A stretch of 64,000 nucleotides of DNA. Origin: Bryum argenteum. Lineage: Eukaryota > Streptophyta > Bryopsida > Bryales > Bryaceae. The position numbers and the translations under genes were made by a program. The number at the start of each line of letters is the position of its first letter. Position 1 is the first letter of the stretch. The notes below the pieces were generated by a model that worked only from the letters and a program-made list of their open reading frames with translations, made no database searches and was not told where the DNA came from. Positions 1 to 10,839 of this stretch are shown here, piece by piece. The stretch is from contig CM073322.1 of NCBI GenBank assembly GCA_037043015.1, positions 12,039,601-12,103,600 of the forward strand. Direction: 5' to 3'.

Positions 1-600
1 ACGTTTATTAATATCACACACGTCCTCTATAATTTGAATTGATATATATCACCAAAAATTTCATAATATCACACCTCGTCTATGTTTTTGACCTTTGAAC
101 ACAATCAAAGGGTGATATTTGTGAACGGCGGTTCACAAACATTTTTAAAAAAAAAAAACCAGAGTTGAGAAATACTTTGTCAAAAGGTTCAAATTATCTA
201 TGAACCCTAGATTGAAGGGAAGCAGTTGGTTCCCTGCAGTCTTCATTCTGGGGTTATTATAGAAGGTAGGGGCCAGTTTGTCATATTAGAGATTGACTCC
301 AGGAAAGTGGACACTTTGAATGTCTATGCTAATAATTTAACGGCAGCTAGGGCACAATTGTGGAATCGCCTATCAAGTGTTTCTTTGCCGCAAGCAAATT
401 GGAGTGTTGCAAGTGATCTTTACATGACTGAAAGTGAGGATGATAGAAGTGAACGGTCACGGTTGAGAAATATTTTGTCAAAAGGCAAATATCTATGAAC
501 TCCCGCTCAAAAACCTTGTTGTTTTTCGTTTTTCAACAATCGTTTTTCGTTTTTCAAAAATCAACAAAAACCAATGTCATTTTTTTCATTTTAAGCACCC

Positions 601-786
601 TAAAACGCCCTAATGGAAATGTTCTAAAATTTCCGAGTAATTACGACACCTCTTATAAACCCTCACAAATCCCAACTAGTGGAGCTCAGTGAGCTTGTTA
701 TATCTTTGATTCCACACATGGAATATCGGAAAAGCTACCATTTCAGCTGTTGAACAGTAGCTCTCGAGATTCTGCCCCAATAGACA
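601..786 (+). repeat. Repeat R, copy 1 (about 190 bp)
   Basis: This stretch begins TAAAACGCCCTAATGG and ends CGAGATTCTGCCCCAATAGAC. A second direct copy is at 26927-27121 inside the right end of element C. In A it lies just inside the left terminal repeat; in C it lies just inside the right one, in the same orientation. No open reading frame of note and no clear TIRs of its own. Confidence 0.7.
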
Positions 787-792
787 TGTTTC

Positions 793-1080
793 TTAACGCT
801 TAAACGCCGGAGGGGCTTGATTCCAACAAAATCTTCCTTGTAGCTCTCACTGTACCCAACTTTTTATTTTGATGTCAAACTGGTCACCTTCTTATGATGC
901 ATTCAAAAAGTGATATTCTACAATTCAAATTACAATTTGTATGAATGATTTTGAGCTTTGAAAGGATTGTGGTAGGTAGGTTGGGGTTGTACATAACCTT
1001 GTAGGAGGTTGCAAGCTCATCATGGATTGGTCCATTCATGATGCCCAAGTTAAACACGTTGCTTGGGCGTGTAAGGGTTA
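793..1080 (-). mobile_element. MITE M1, copy 1 (TTAA / piggyBac-like ends)
   Basis: About 288 bp, bounded by TTAACGCTTAAACG and GTAAGGGTTAG. It is the inverted counterpart of better preserved copies at 40366-40725 and 58230-58553. Shared internal motifs are TGTAGGAGGTTGCAAGCTCATC-like and GATGTCAAACTGGTCACCTT segments. Its ends are the most mutated of the three copies. Confidence 0.7.
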
Positions 1081-1258
1081 GTTCTAAAATTCATGTATGA
1101 GCAATCAAAACCTTAGGCCACCCGATACCTTACCCAACCCAGCGAGTGCACTTGCACTAGTCTTCAGCTTTCTTCCTGGAAATAGGCGTTAGAGGAGATA
1201 CAGGAGAATTTTCCATTGCACTCGAAAGCTAGAGGAGAGCATAAAAACTGAAATGACT

Positions 1259-2858
1259 TACAGTGACCTTCAAAAGTGTCCCAATGTTTATAATTTGAAA
1301 GTTTGGTGAGTCACCACATAGTGATTGCATGCTAGACTGACATGGCATCAATTTAGTTACATACTATCATTAGTAAGGTAATCAAGGAGCAAGGCTTACC
1401 ACTTGTCTCTACATGTATGTGCATGAATTGAAGCTCTAGATATTTTCTCTTCATTGGGACAGTTTTGAAAGTACATATGAGTGAATCTTGTATGCATAGC
1501 AAGTGAAGTGTACATGCATTGTGAATTGCTTGGTTTGTGTTCTGTTGTGTGTATTTGTTCTTCTTGCGTCATATATTTGTTTCTTTCGTGTTTAGCTTCA
1601 CAAGTGAAAATGGTGAGACCATTGTCCCAGGGGAAGCAACAAGGTATACTCTCTTTGCTTCAAAAAGGTTGTAGTGTGAGAGAGATAGCAAATTCTTTGC
1701 ATGTTGGTAAATCAAGTGTACAGAGGCTCCGTAAGAAGCATTTTCCAGATGCAAAGCTTTTAGTTGGAGGTAGACCACGCAAGTTGACAAGTGCAATGGA
1801 GCGGTCTTGTGTAACTAGTATAACAAGAGGGAAGGTGTCTCTGCAAGAGAAGCTACTAAACATGTGCAAGAAGTTTTTGGAGTACAAGTCGGTGAAGTTC
1901 TTCAGACGCCGTGGACTTTGTAGAGCGGGTTTGCAATCGCATGTGAAAGAAAAGAAACCACATTTGTCACGCAGAATATTAGGGCTCGCTTAGAATTTGC
2001 CGTAAAAGTATCAAAGACTATACTATTGATGACTGAGTCACGTGATATTCTCGGATGAGACTAAAATTAACAGTTTTCTTCGGATGGGAGAGTTTGGTGT
2101 TGGGTTCGTGATCCACAGAACTTTCGTGAGCGGACCGTTATTCCGATCATTAAGCATGGTGGTGGTTATGTGATGATATGGGGATGTATGTGTATACATG
2201 GACCTGGCATGATGTGTAGAATTGAAGGTCGCCTCAATCAGCATGGTTATCAAAAAATCTTGGAGGAGCATCTCCATGGTACAATTCAAAAATATAATTT
2301 AGATCCATCGGGAGTCATATTTCAACAGGATAATGCACCTATACATACATGTAATAGTATGAAACAATGGTTTTCTAGGCAACCTTTTGGTGTCTTATCT
2401 TGGCCTGCTCAGTCTCCAGATTTGAATCCTATAGAAAATCTATGGGCAATTTCGAAAAGGAGATTGAATTGATATGACACACCACCAAAAGGGATACTTG
2501 AATTATGGTCTCGTGTGGAAGAAACCTTCCCTTCTATCACTGTTGATGATTGCAAGAGACTTATAGAATCAATGCCTAGACGAATAGCAGCTGTATTAAA
2601 ATCCAGAGGAAAATGGACAAAGTGGTGAGGAATTTCCATGTTGGACGTTCAAAAGTGTACCAATGTACAGAGTAGCTTTAGGTTTTTTTCCTTTCTCATT
2701 GAGCGCTTCAATTTTGTTGGAATTTTTGTAATCAATTAGTACATTGTATGTACTATTTCAATAAATTTACTACATTCCATTCCATGAGTTTCTCTTACCT
2801 ACATTATTTTTTGAATGTAACATGTACAAACATTGGGACAGTTTTGAAGGTCACTGTA
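1259..2858 (+). mobile_element. Tc1-like DNA transposon (DD34E), about 1.6 kb
   Basis: The element runs from 1261 to 2856. Both ends read CAGTGACCTTCAAAA followed by a nearly identical continuation (GTGTCCCAATGTTT / CTGTCCCAATGTTT), in inverted orientation. TA dinucleotides flank it at 1259-1260 and 2857-2858, the Tc1/mariner target duplication. Length and gene content match the usual 1.6-1.7 kb Tc1 body plan. It is inserted in element A and is therefore younger than A. Confidence 0.9.
1610..2628 (+). pseudogene. Tc1-family DD34E transposase, frame-disrupted
   Basis: The ATG at 1610 starts MVRPLSQGKQQGILSLLQ, the typical N-terminal helix-turn-helix of Tc1 transposases, with a GGRPRKL basic linker after it. 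The catalytic core is visible as FSDETK (first Asp, about 2050), QQDNAPIHTC (second Asp, about 2330) and DLNPIENLW (Glu, about 2430). Thirty-four residues separate the second Asp from the Glu, giving DD34E. The C-terminus ends KWTKW at 2628. Reading frame changes after about residue 75, near 2035-2090, and a stop follows KRRLN near 2472, so this copy is not expected to make active enzyme. Plant mariner-like elements are usually DD39D, so DD34E is unusual here. Confidence 0.9.
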
Positions 2859-3089
2859 TATCAACCTAGCAGTTGTGTTTGAGCACAGTAGAGAGAAATA
2901 ACAGGCGCGTATGGTACCAACAACTAAGTAATCACAATGTAGAATTCTGGATAGTTAGAAGCTTTACGATCAAAATCTAATGATCAGAAGAGGAGCTCCG
3001 AGAGGAAAGGTTCAATCCTTCTCCTTTCATTTGGGACGGTTGTTTGGGGATGAATGTAGTTTGTGTTGTTTTATCGCTCTATTTCCAAC

Positions 3090-3960
3090 TCCTCCAACTT
3101 GGACTTGTTTGTTTCTTATGGGCTCCTCCACCACCGCTACTACTAGATGCTTGTAAGTACGGAGCAATGCCTCCACATATTCGAGCAGCAAGTTGAAATT
3201 CAAATACGGGTAGCGACGTGGGTGCTGCTATCTTTCGTAGCGAGCTTCAAGTGTTCTAAGGCATAAGCACCCATAAGCAGAAACACACCCATGACGGACA
3301 ATTAGAGTTTCCCATAAACGCAAATGGCTGCACAAAAACAGTTTTTAATATCATAAAGTGTAGGACCATGATGGCGTGATGGGTGAGAGTAGGCGTGATC
3401 GTGTTCACATTAGAATATCCACTTATCGGTTATAGGTCCACAGAGTGTTGAATTTGTATCGCATTCAGGCTGAAATTTCATATTTCTGTGAATTGTGATT
3501 GCTCTAAGTGTTGTCGGTCATGGTGAAGCTATATGTTTGCCATGGGCTCTGAACAACTTTTGCAGAAAAGATTTTGTAGTAATTCTAATATCACTTAATT
3601 TATTTTTGAAAAACCCTCATTCTTCATGAACCTTATGTTACTACGCACAAAAAATAATTCCTTAGTGATAACCCAAGTTCTCGTATGCTGAAATGCTTAA
3701 CTTTTCGGTTACAGGTGCTTATACCTTATCACATGATGTTTGTCTTGCTAATGGTTTTACCTCAGCAACCTCATAAACGTATAACATACTTTAACAAAAT
3801 CACACTTTAATTGATCAATTTTTAAGCGATTATGTGATCGTGAAAGAATGAATTTCATTTTTGATGGAATTGAGTTTATATAAGTATATAACCTCAATTC
3901 CATCTCGAATGGTGTTATTCCTTTAAGATGGCAAGTTTTGGGGTGCAAAAAAGGAAACAA
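3090..3960. other. Interior of element A shared with element B, no assignable gene
   Basis: Two blocks (about 3098-3260 and 3720-3960) are also present in B (11930-12290). On the minus strand both copies read a similar short peptide containing CGxIA and a GGGG stretch, but neither is open for more than about 80 codons. I recognise no family. The rest of 2860-3720 holds nothing else I can support. Confidence 0.4.
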
Positions 3961-4322
3961 ATAAAGTATTAGGTTTTTGTCACTTTTTGACTTTGAAGGA
4001 CAATGTTTTTAAACTAGAGTACGAAACCATTATTGTTTTTAAACAACTCTTGAGAAGTTTTTGCCCTTCCATGAAATACTCTTCAAGAAAGCAATGCATT
4101 TCGACCTCAGTTCAAGAAATATTGCCCTTTGACTAGTTTTCAAAAGTCAAAAACCATCGAAATGTGTGTATATTAGGAAAATGTGGTAATATTATAGAAA
4201 TAAATTGATATTATAGAGGATGTGCATGATACTAAAAAACGGGTTGGCTTAGAGGCATAAATATTTTTGAATCGCAGTCTATCCTTGTAATATCCGTGTA
4301 AAATGAAACGTTTCAGAACAAA

Positions 4323-4915
4323 AACATTTACCATTCAAATTTGGGGAATTTGCCTTTGTTACTGAGTGCCCTCTAAGCAATACATTGTCCAGCGTAATTG
4401 CGTAGGTACGTATTTTTTGAATTTCTACTCTGTTGCATGTGTTGAGGTACGTACTTTTGGATATTCTACTTTGAAATGTAATTTTCCATATAGAATCGCA
4501 TATTACTAACATTATTTAAAAAGCAATGTAGCAAATATCAATGACTTGATGTATTACATAGAAAGTGTCAGACATTGCAGCGATAAGCTTAGTAAAGAAT
4601 GTGATGAATATACTTTGCACAAAGATATCTTCATTGGCTTTAATTTCAATAATCTTCTTGTTATTAATGTGTATCTTAGTAAAGTATAGTACCAACATAT
4701 CCTAATATCTTCATTTTAAATTTCATAAAATCAACAACTTACAGGCTTACTGTTGTTTCACTTGATTCGTAAGACTTGTGTATAATTGCATACGGTCGCC
4801 CGCTTGCAAGGAATTCTAGCCAATGATGATTCTATACACAAAGTTAAGGCGACTTCCAGAAATGGCAGCACCCAGCGTAAGACCGTGCTCGAGTACGTGG
4901 GTGCTATGAGTGACA
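4323..4915 (+). pseudogene. Repeat family 2, unit 1: truncated small two-exon gene
   Basis: Homologous to the other family-2 units. It lacks the ATG and first codons: the match begins at ACCATTCAAATT (4327). Exon 1 corresponds to the FTIQIG..FVTECPLSNT region, then an intron-like stretch closely similar to that of unit 2 (4450-4790 against 5690-6035). The exon 2 acceptor reads GCAT at 4788-4791 instead of GCAG, so splicing would fail. Exon 2 (LQGILANDDSIHKV) continues to a TVLEYVG segment and then runs into the next polypyrimidine tract. Function unknown. Confidence 0.55.
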
Positions 4916-5305
4916 AGCAGCTCTCCTCACGCTCCTTGCTTTCTTCACACTCCTCTCTCTCCTTGCGCTCCTTTCTTGCGTTGCCCTCCTCGCTCTCTCC
5001 ACCCTCATCGCCCTCCTTTCTTTGCTCTCCTCACCCTCCTTGCGCTCTCCGCTCCTCGCGCTCCTAGCTTCTCGCACTCCTCCTCCCTCTTGCCGCTCCT
5101 ACCTTCTCGCGCTCTTCCTCACTCTTTTCGCTCCTAGCTTCTCGTGCTCCTCGTCCTCCTCGCTCTTGCCGCTCCTAGCTTCTCACGCTCCTCCTCGCTG
5201 TTGCCGCTCCTCCGCTCCTCCTCGCTCCTTGCGCTCCTTCCTCCTTGCACTCCTATTCGCTCTTGCGGCTCCTCCTTGTTCCTCCTCCGTCCTGGCTCCT
5301 TCTCG
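4914..5305. repeat. Polypyrimidine (CTCCTCGCT-type) tract, unit 2 leader
   Basis: About 390 bp in which the plus strand is almost entirely C and T with scattered G, built from degenerate CTCCTCGCTCCT repeats. Similar tracts precede the small gene in units 3, 4 and 5. Long open frames on both strands here (Ser/Leu/Pro-rich plus, Arg/Lys/Glu-rich minus) are a by-product of the composition. Confidence 0.8.
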
Positions 5306-5559
5306 CATGGTAATGAGAATGAGGATGGAGACGATGGAGATGGGGGGTTTGAGTATGTATATGTGGCTGTAACCGTGCCGAGTGCGTATAAAAGTTGCTT
5401 ATTAGGTCTTTGGTTGTTCATTTCTTTGTCCTCGCATTTTTATGTTGCATGCGTTGTCAGACTTGCATTATTTTCAACTTCTTGTGTTCACTCGTTAGGG
5501 TTAGGGTTTGTTCTGACTTGCGCAATACATCTTATCAAATTGTTTTGTGTAAGACAGAT

Positions 5560-6060
5560 ATGGAGAATAAAAAGAGCACATCAACGGAGTGGGGTACAAA
5601 AGCAGTTACCATTCAAATTGGCGAATCTGCCTTTGTTAGTGAGTGCCCTCTTAGCAATACTTTGGGCAGCGTAATTGCGTGTGTTGAGGTACGTACTTTT
5701 CGATATTCTACTTTGAAATGTAACTTTCCATATAGGATTGCATATTGCTAATAATATTTAAAAAGCAATGTAGCAAATATCAATGACTTGATGTATTACA
5801 TAGAAATTGTCTGATTATTCCTAAGGAATAGCAACGATAAGCTTAGTAAAGAATATAATGAATATACTTCACAGAAAGAAATCTTTGTTGGCCTGAATTT
5901 CAATCATCTTCTTCTTGTTATTAATGTCTATATTAGTAAGTTATAGTACCAACATATCCTAATATCTTCTCATCAAATCAACAACTTATAGGCTTACTTT
6001 TGTTTGACTTGATTCATAAGACTTGTGTGTAATTGCAGACGGACACGCGCCTGCAAGGAA
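5560..6060 (+). pseudogene. Repeat family 2, unit 2: small spliced gene, 3' truncated
   Basis: ATG at 5560 follows an acceptor-like TAAGACAG. Exon 1 is 5560-5688 (43 codons, MENKKSTSTEWGTKAVTIQI..) and ends GTTGAG|GTACGT. The intron ends TTGCAG at 6038 and exon 2 begins at 6039 with an ACGGACACGCGCCTGCAAGG stretch that stops matching at about 6060. The same exon 1 length (129 nt), donor and acceptor positions are kept in units 4 and 5, which supports a real spliced gene ancestor. I do not recognise the protein; it has no signal peptide or membrane segment. Confidence 0.5.
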
Positions 6061-6936
6061 AATATACTAAATTTCTTTGAATCCAAACAATAATTCAACC
6101 TTGGTTGAACTTAGTTAGGTTCGGCGTCTAAATTAGTTTACAATTTACAAGAGATCCTTAATGTCTACTATAAGTAGAGATTAGAATTTAACCCGAAAAC
6201 ACACACGGACGGTTAAGGGGTTAACATACACACTTTAGAGTACCACATATAAAATGTTGTTTCACACGTACAACATTATGTTATTTAGACATAAATATTT
6301 TTGAATTATTTCCAATCCTTTGTATTAGATTGAGTACAAGTTGTCTTTGAATAGAATATTAATTTCACAATTAATATAGCCCTATAAGTATTATTTATGT
6401 AATCTTACTTGGATAAAATTGAAGTGTAATATAACTGAATTCATCACGTAACTTGGCTATTTTTCTTCGTTTTCCATGTACTACTTTATCTCAATCATAT
6501 TCTTAATTCACACAAGATAACCAAAGTTCATAAATAATAATCTCTAAACCACCTTCAATAATTAGATACTTAAACATTTATAACGAAGAATTTCAATTAG
6601 CTCTATGATGTAGTACGCATTTGCCAATTATAAGGCAATGTTGAAAGAAATTTAATCCTACTTACTTGAATGGACTAAGCCCTTACTATTTTATAGCAAT
6701 TAATAACAAAAATAATTCCCTTTGATCACATACATATCAAAGCTCACGCATCGTGTAATAGTAAAGTATGTTAACGAGAACCCAAAACCAACTTCTACAA
6801 TTACGAACTCCATAAAAAACAACTTGAATGAGAATGATATAGTACACAGTCAATACAAATTCCTATGTAAATTTATACAATTCATTCTTACTAATAATAT
6901 TGACTGAGTCCTCTCATTCTTTAAGATTTTAGTTAC
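6061..6936. other. AT-rich intergenic stretch, no gene seen
   Basis: Low-complexity AT-rich DNA between family-2 units 2 and 3. Only short open frames of ordinary composition are present, and I see no repeat ends or RNA gene. It closes with a telomere-like motif. Confidence 0.6.
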
Positions 6937-6957
6937 CCCTAAACCCTAAACCCTAGG
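6937..6957. repeat. Interstitial telomere-like repeat
   Basis: CCCTAAACCCTAAACCCTA on the plus strand, two to three copies of the plant-type CCCTAAA unit, just upstream of family-2 unit 3. A similar TTTAGGG patch is at 11870-11908 in element B. Confidence 0.7.
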
Positions 6958-7259
6958 GGGTTACATGATGTTCATAGATCACGCGAATGTGTATTAATTC
7001 ATGAACCCACCCATTAACTAACCCTGCCACCTGACTTAATTACACTAATGAGCCCCGCTAACTCCATTAAGGCATACCCTTAAATTGTCTCCGGACCTGA
7101 TTAGCACTGTAAACTGACAGCGCCCGAATCTGTCCGCATCCAGACCCGCATGGCGCGCCTGCTGCAGCTCTACTCTTCGTACGAAAGATACACCCTGCGT
7201 TTGCCCAAGTTCTGCCAAAACGTGTGTAGTGTAGCGTACTCTCACCCCAACCGCATTTC

Positions 7260-7740
7260 TTCCCTCGCTCGCTTTTCTTCCCACGCCCCCCCCCCTCTTC
7301 TCTTGCTCCTCCCGCTCCTCGTGCTCCTCCTCCTCGTGATCCTCGCTCCTCGCGCTCCTCGCTCCTCATGTTCTTCGCTCCTCGCCCTAGGACTCCCTCT
7401 CCTTGCCCTCCTCCCTCTCCTCGCTTGCTAGCTTTACACTCCTCAAGTCTCCTTCGGCTCCTTGCTCTCCATGCTTTCCTTTCTCTCGTCGCCCTCGTCG
7501 CTCTCCTAACGCTCCTTGCTTTCTCCACACTTGTCTCTCTCCTTGCGCTTTTTGCGCTCCTTTCTCTTGTCGCTCTCCTCGCTCTCTCCACCGTCATCGC
7601 CCTCCTCTCGCTCTTTCCCCTCTTCACCCTCCTTGCGCTCTCCGCTCCACGCCCTTGTCGCTTTTCCTTGCTCCTCCACGCTCTTGCCGCTTTTCCTCGC
7701 TCCTCCTGACTCTTGCCACTTTTCCTCGCTCCTCCTCGCA
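7260..7740. repeat. Polypyrimidine tract, unit 3
   Basis: Nearly all C/T on the plus strand for about 480 bp, made of degenerate GCTCCTCGCTCCTC repeats. The complementary Arg/Lys/Glu-rich frame of over 200 codons on the minus strand is composition-driven and I do not call it as a gene. Confidence 0.8.
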
Positions 7741-7750
7741 TAAGCCAGAT

Positions 7751-7879
7751 ATGGAGAATAAAGGGAGCACAACGTCAGAGTGGGGCACAAAAGCCTTTAC
7801 CATTCAAATTGGCAAATCTGCCTTTGTTACAGAGTGCCCTCTAAGCGATACTTTGGGCAGCGTGATTGCGTGTATTGAC
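7751..7879 (+). pseudogene. Family-2 small gene, exon 1 only (unit 3)
   Basis: ATG at 7751 opens 43 codons (MENKGSTTSEWGTKAF..) ending at GAC|GTACGT, the same donor position as units 2, 4 and 5. Exon 2 is missing because the unit is cut at about 7975 by LINE sequence. Unknown function. Confidence 0.5.
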
Positions 7880-7974
7880 GTACGTATTTTTTCGATGTTC
7901 TACTCTATTGTGTGTGTTGCTTCTTCACATCAAATCAACAACTTACACGCTATGTTGTTTGACTTGATTCGTAA

Positions 7975-8700
7975 GGATCTCCAACAAGGTCCTAAAATAT
8001 TTAAAATTATGAGGAAATCTGAGAGCACGTCTATTCATTTTACAAGGAGTAATATGCGTTTGATGCACATTTGATGCACTTACGGAAATAAATAGCAGAG
8101 CGTGATTGGAGTATCTTAGAAGCGTCCCCTTCGTGGTTACACATGAACAAAATGAGGATCTTATGCGCCCTTTCTTTGCACGAGATTTGAAGGCTGCTCT
8201 GTAACAGCTCTCTCCAAGCAAGGCCGCAGGGAAGGATGGTATTCCCATGGAGGTTCTAAAAATTCTTTTGCCTGAAATTGGTCCACTCATTATCAAACTT
8301 TTCGAGGAAGTTTTGGGAGCCTAAAGTTCTGCGCACGACCTTGAATAGTGGTTTCCAATGAATCCCTTATCCCTAAAGATGGATGTAAATCACAAAATTG
8401 GAAATTACAAGCCCATTTTGTTCTTATCAATAGTTTACATATTACTAGCCAAAGTGATGACAAATAGAATGCAAGACAAGTTACATGTATGGATCAAGCC
8501 TTCCTAGATTGGCTTTGTAAAGAATCGGTCTATACTAGATAAGGTGTTTTTGGCATACAAAACTATAGAGTGGGTACAAAAGTCGAAGCAAGATATGGTT
8601 TTGCTAATGATTCATTTTAAAAAGGCGTATGATTGAGTTGGAGTGGGTACAGAAGCCGGAGCAAGATATGGCTTTGCTGATGATTGATTTTGACAAGGCT
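7975..8700 (+). mobile_element. L1-type LINE fragment, reverse transcriptase region
   Basis: Plus-strand translation in shifting frames shows SPSKAAGKDGIPMEVLKI, LIPKDG, NYKPI, LLAKVMTNRMQ and GFVKNRSILDKVFLAYK, the ordered N-terminal motifs of plant L1 reverse transcriptases, and then LLMIHFKKAYD. The catalytic YADD box and the endonuclease are not present. Several stops and frame changes make it dead. A segment of about 60 bp near the 3' end (8567-8635 and 8639-8700) is present twice in tandem. Confidence 0.8.
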
Positions 8701-9029
8701 AGATCGTGAAAGGAATCCTTTTTTGAGTGCTCACATTCTTGTTTTCTCTCATCTGGAAGTACCTCAGCGCCGCGCTTTTTAGTTTCGCATTGACGCCGTA
8801 GCTCGAGGACTCAAAAGTTGGAGAGGAAACGCCTCCTCTTGTTGTTGCTCTGATAAGGAGGAGTACGTGGACGTTTCTTTGTCGCCGTTGTTGCCGATTG
8901 TGGAGCGTGATAGGTTGCAAGTTTAGGAGGACCTCGAACTTGAGGACCGGTATGTACCCAATTACATCATGTATGTAGTAGGCTCCGTATAATGATTCTC
9001 AGTAATAATTCCAATGACCTAGGGTTATA
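8701..9029. other. Unassigned spacer
   Basis: About 330 bp between a LINE fragment and family-2 unit 4. It has moderate GC and short frames on both strands but nothing I recognise. Confidence 0.4.
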
Positions 9030-10835
9030 TTGCTATCTCTAATTAGGGCTCCAAGCAAGACCGAAGCTCGCCCACCTTTCTTTTCTCCTATGCGCTCGCC
9101 CACCATTCTTCCCTCCGTTGCGCTCGCACGATTTTCTTTTCTACTTGAGCTCAATCGCCTCTCGTCCCTCGATCCCTTTTTTCCCTCGCCTCCCTTTCTT
9201 CTCTTGCTCCTCGAGCTCCTCGGGCTCCTCCTCCTCGTGCTCCTCGCTCGTCGTATTCTTTGCTCGCGGTTCCTCCCTCTCCTTTCCCACTCCCTCTCCT
9301 CGCTCGCTAGCTTTACACTCCTCCGCTCTCCTTGGGCTCCTTACCCTCCATCCTCACGTCGCCCACCTCGCTCTCTCCACCCTCATCGCCCTCCTCGCGC
9401 TTTTTGCTCTCCTCACCCTCCTTGCGCTCTCCGCTCCACGCGCTCCTCTTTAAGCCAGCTAGCTCTTCTATTTGCTCTTGCCGCTCCTCCTTGTTCCTTC
9501 TCGCTTTTGCCGCTCTTGCATTCACTCGTTAGGGTTTGTTGTGAACTTGTAAAACATCTTGTCAAATTGTTTTGTGTGAGACAGATATGGAGAATAAAGG
9601 GAGCACATTGTCGGATTTGGGTACAAAAGTATTTACCATTCAAATTGGAGAATCTGCCTTCGTTACTGAGTGCCCTCTAAGCAATACTTTGGGGAGCGTA
9701 GTTGCGTGTGTTGAGGTACGTATTTCGATGTTTCCATCAAATCAACAACTTACAGGCTTACATTTGTTTGACTTGATTTGTAAGACTTGTGTGTAATTGC
9801 AGACGGACTCGCGCCTGCAAGGAATTCTAGCCAATGATGTTTCTATACACAACGTCCAGGTGACTTACGAAAATGGCAACATCCTAGCTTCTATCTGCTT
9901 CACACTAGACTTGTGCTCAAGCGCGTACTTGAGTACGTGGATGACAAGAGTGACAAGCAGCTTGTAGTTGTGCTGAAATCCAGCAACACATCAGTAGTGA
10001 GTGGAGCTCGATGAGAGAAACGAACAGATGGTGTCTTACAAAAGCCACTACGAGATGTCGCAGGGCTTAGTATTATCAGTATATGAGAATATAGGTTGAT
10101 ATATGAGAATATATGTTGATGTTGATTTTGTGTAAACGATTGACCAACATTTTGGTACTTGCTTTAGCATGGTTTTCAACCTCATATATACAAAATTATA
10201 ACATTTTTTGAGTAGACGTTTTGCGCAACGTTTTTTACTTACTCAAACAACGTTCTCAACCTCAAATCTACGAAATTATAAATAATAAAGCTTAGTGATT
10301 TGGTAATGTTGCTTATTTTCTTGTGAACTTTGTTAGGGAAAACTCCAAAATGTTACTTCACATTATCAACGTTTGAGAAAAAAACGTTACAAGCCCCCCA
10401 AATTGCCAAATTGTAGTAATCATCAAATGCTGAATAATAAATAACGGTTACAGAAAAAAGATTAAAAAAATCTAGTTAATTTCACCCTTACACCTCTTGC
10501 TTGCCATATATAAAAAACATCTTGCTAAAACATTAAACAGAAAATCAGATGCTTACGAGAAATGTTGCTGCTCATATTATCCTAAAACAGAGTAAGACTA
10601 TGCAGCTTTTTGATAAAGAACATAATCCTAGCACCAGAATGCACAATCTGAATTGATTGGTGTACCCGTACAGTGTTTTTGAAGCATAATCATGCAACAA
10701 AACACTAAAGAAGCTTTATGAGAATCGATCAAATTGCTACGTTCGGAGGCTTATGCACTCTCTTTCGTATTATTTTTGAAACATTTCATTTTCAATCTTA
10801 ACCCAACCTCAATTTTCCTAAATTGGTGGCAATTT
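9030..10835 (+). repeat. Repeat family 2, unit 4 (about 1.8 kb)
   Basis: Polypyrimidine tract (about 9060-9520), an intron-like TTAGGGTTTGTTGTGAACTTG stretch also seen in unit 2, the two-exon small gene, and a 3' region (about 10085-10830) that matches unit 5 (14860-15550) throughout. It ends where element B begins, the same arrangement as unit 5 with element C. The 5' 300-bp leader of units 3 and 5 is absent or diverged here. Confidence 0.75.
9587..9967 (+). CDS. Family-2 small gene of unknown function (unit 4), two exons
   Basis: Exon 1 is 9587-9715 and exon 2 is 9803-9967, giving 97 codons with clean GT (GAG|GTACGT) and AG (TTGCAG|ACG) borders. The product starts MENKGSTLSDLGTKVFTIQI and contains GESAFVTECPLSNTLGS and LQGILANDVSIHNVQVTYE. 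It is small and soluble-looking, with no signal peptide. An overlapping frame downstream (VLEYVDDKSDKQLVVVL) is conserved with unit 5, so the original protein probably had a third segment and this copy may be frame-damaged near 9890-9905. No family recognised; the repeat-unit context suggests it travels with a mobile element. Confidence 0.45.
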
Positions 10836-10839
10836 TAGT

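Larger units (their letters stand above)
1..4322 (+). mobile_element. TIR element family 1, copy A (short derivative, left end cut by window)
   Basis: The first 600 bases and the reverse complement of 3960-4320 share a long imperfect terminal inverted repeat: ATATCACACACGTCCTCT at the left matches the complement of AGAGGATGTGCATGATA at 4217-4233, and both carry GGCAATATTT / TTGAAC sub-repeats. The same ends flank copies B (10840-12690) and C (15600-27490). The interior (about 3090-3960) matches the interior of B (11930-12290) but not C, so A and B look like one non-autonomous lineage. A Tc1-like element (1259-2858), repeat R (601-786) and a MITE (793-1080) have inserted. The right end stops abruptly at about 4322, where it joins a broken unit of repeat family 2. 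It encodes no transposase of its own. Confidence 0.7.
6971..7974 (+). repeat. Repeat family 2, unit 3 (about 1.0 kb, 3' truncated)
   Basis: Starts TCATAGATCACGCGAATGTG, a start shared with unit 5 (13672). It then contains a conserved approximately 290-bp leader (to about 7275), a polypyrimidine tract (7260-7740) and exon 1 of the small gene. The match breaks at about 7975 inside the intron, where LINE sequence begins. Orientation and order are the same in all units. Confidence 0.75.

Noticed and set aside
7067-7741. 224-codon Arg/Glu/Lys-rich frame on the minus strand
   Set aside because: It is the complement of a CTCCTCGCT-type polypyrimidine tract; similar frames arise on both strands of every such tract, so it is composition, not a gene.
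9030-9680. 216-codon Ser/Leu/Pro-rich plus-strand frame
   Set aside because: Composition-driven frame over the polypyrimidine tract that reads through the intron and exon 1 of the small gene in the wrong frame.
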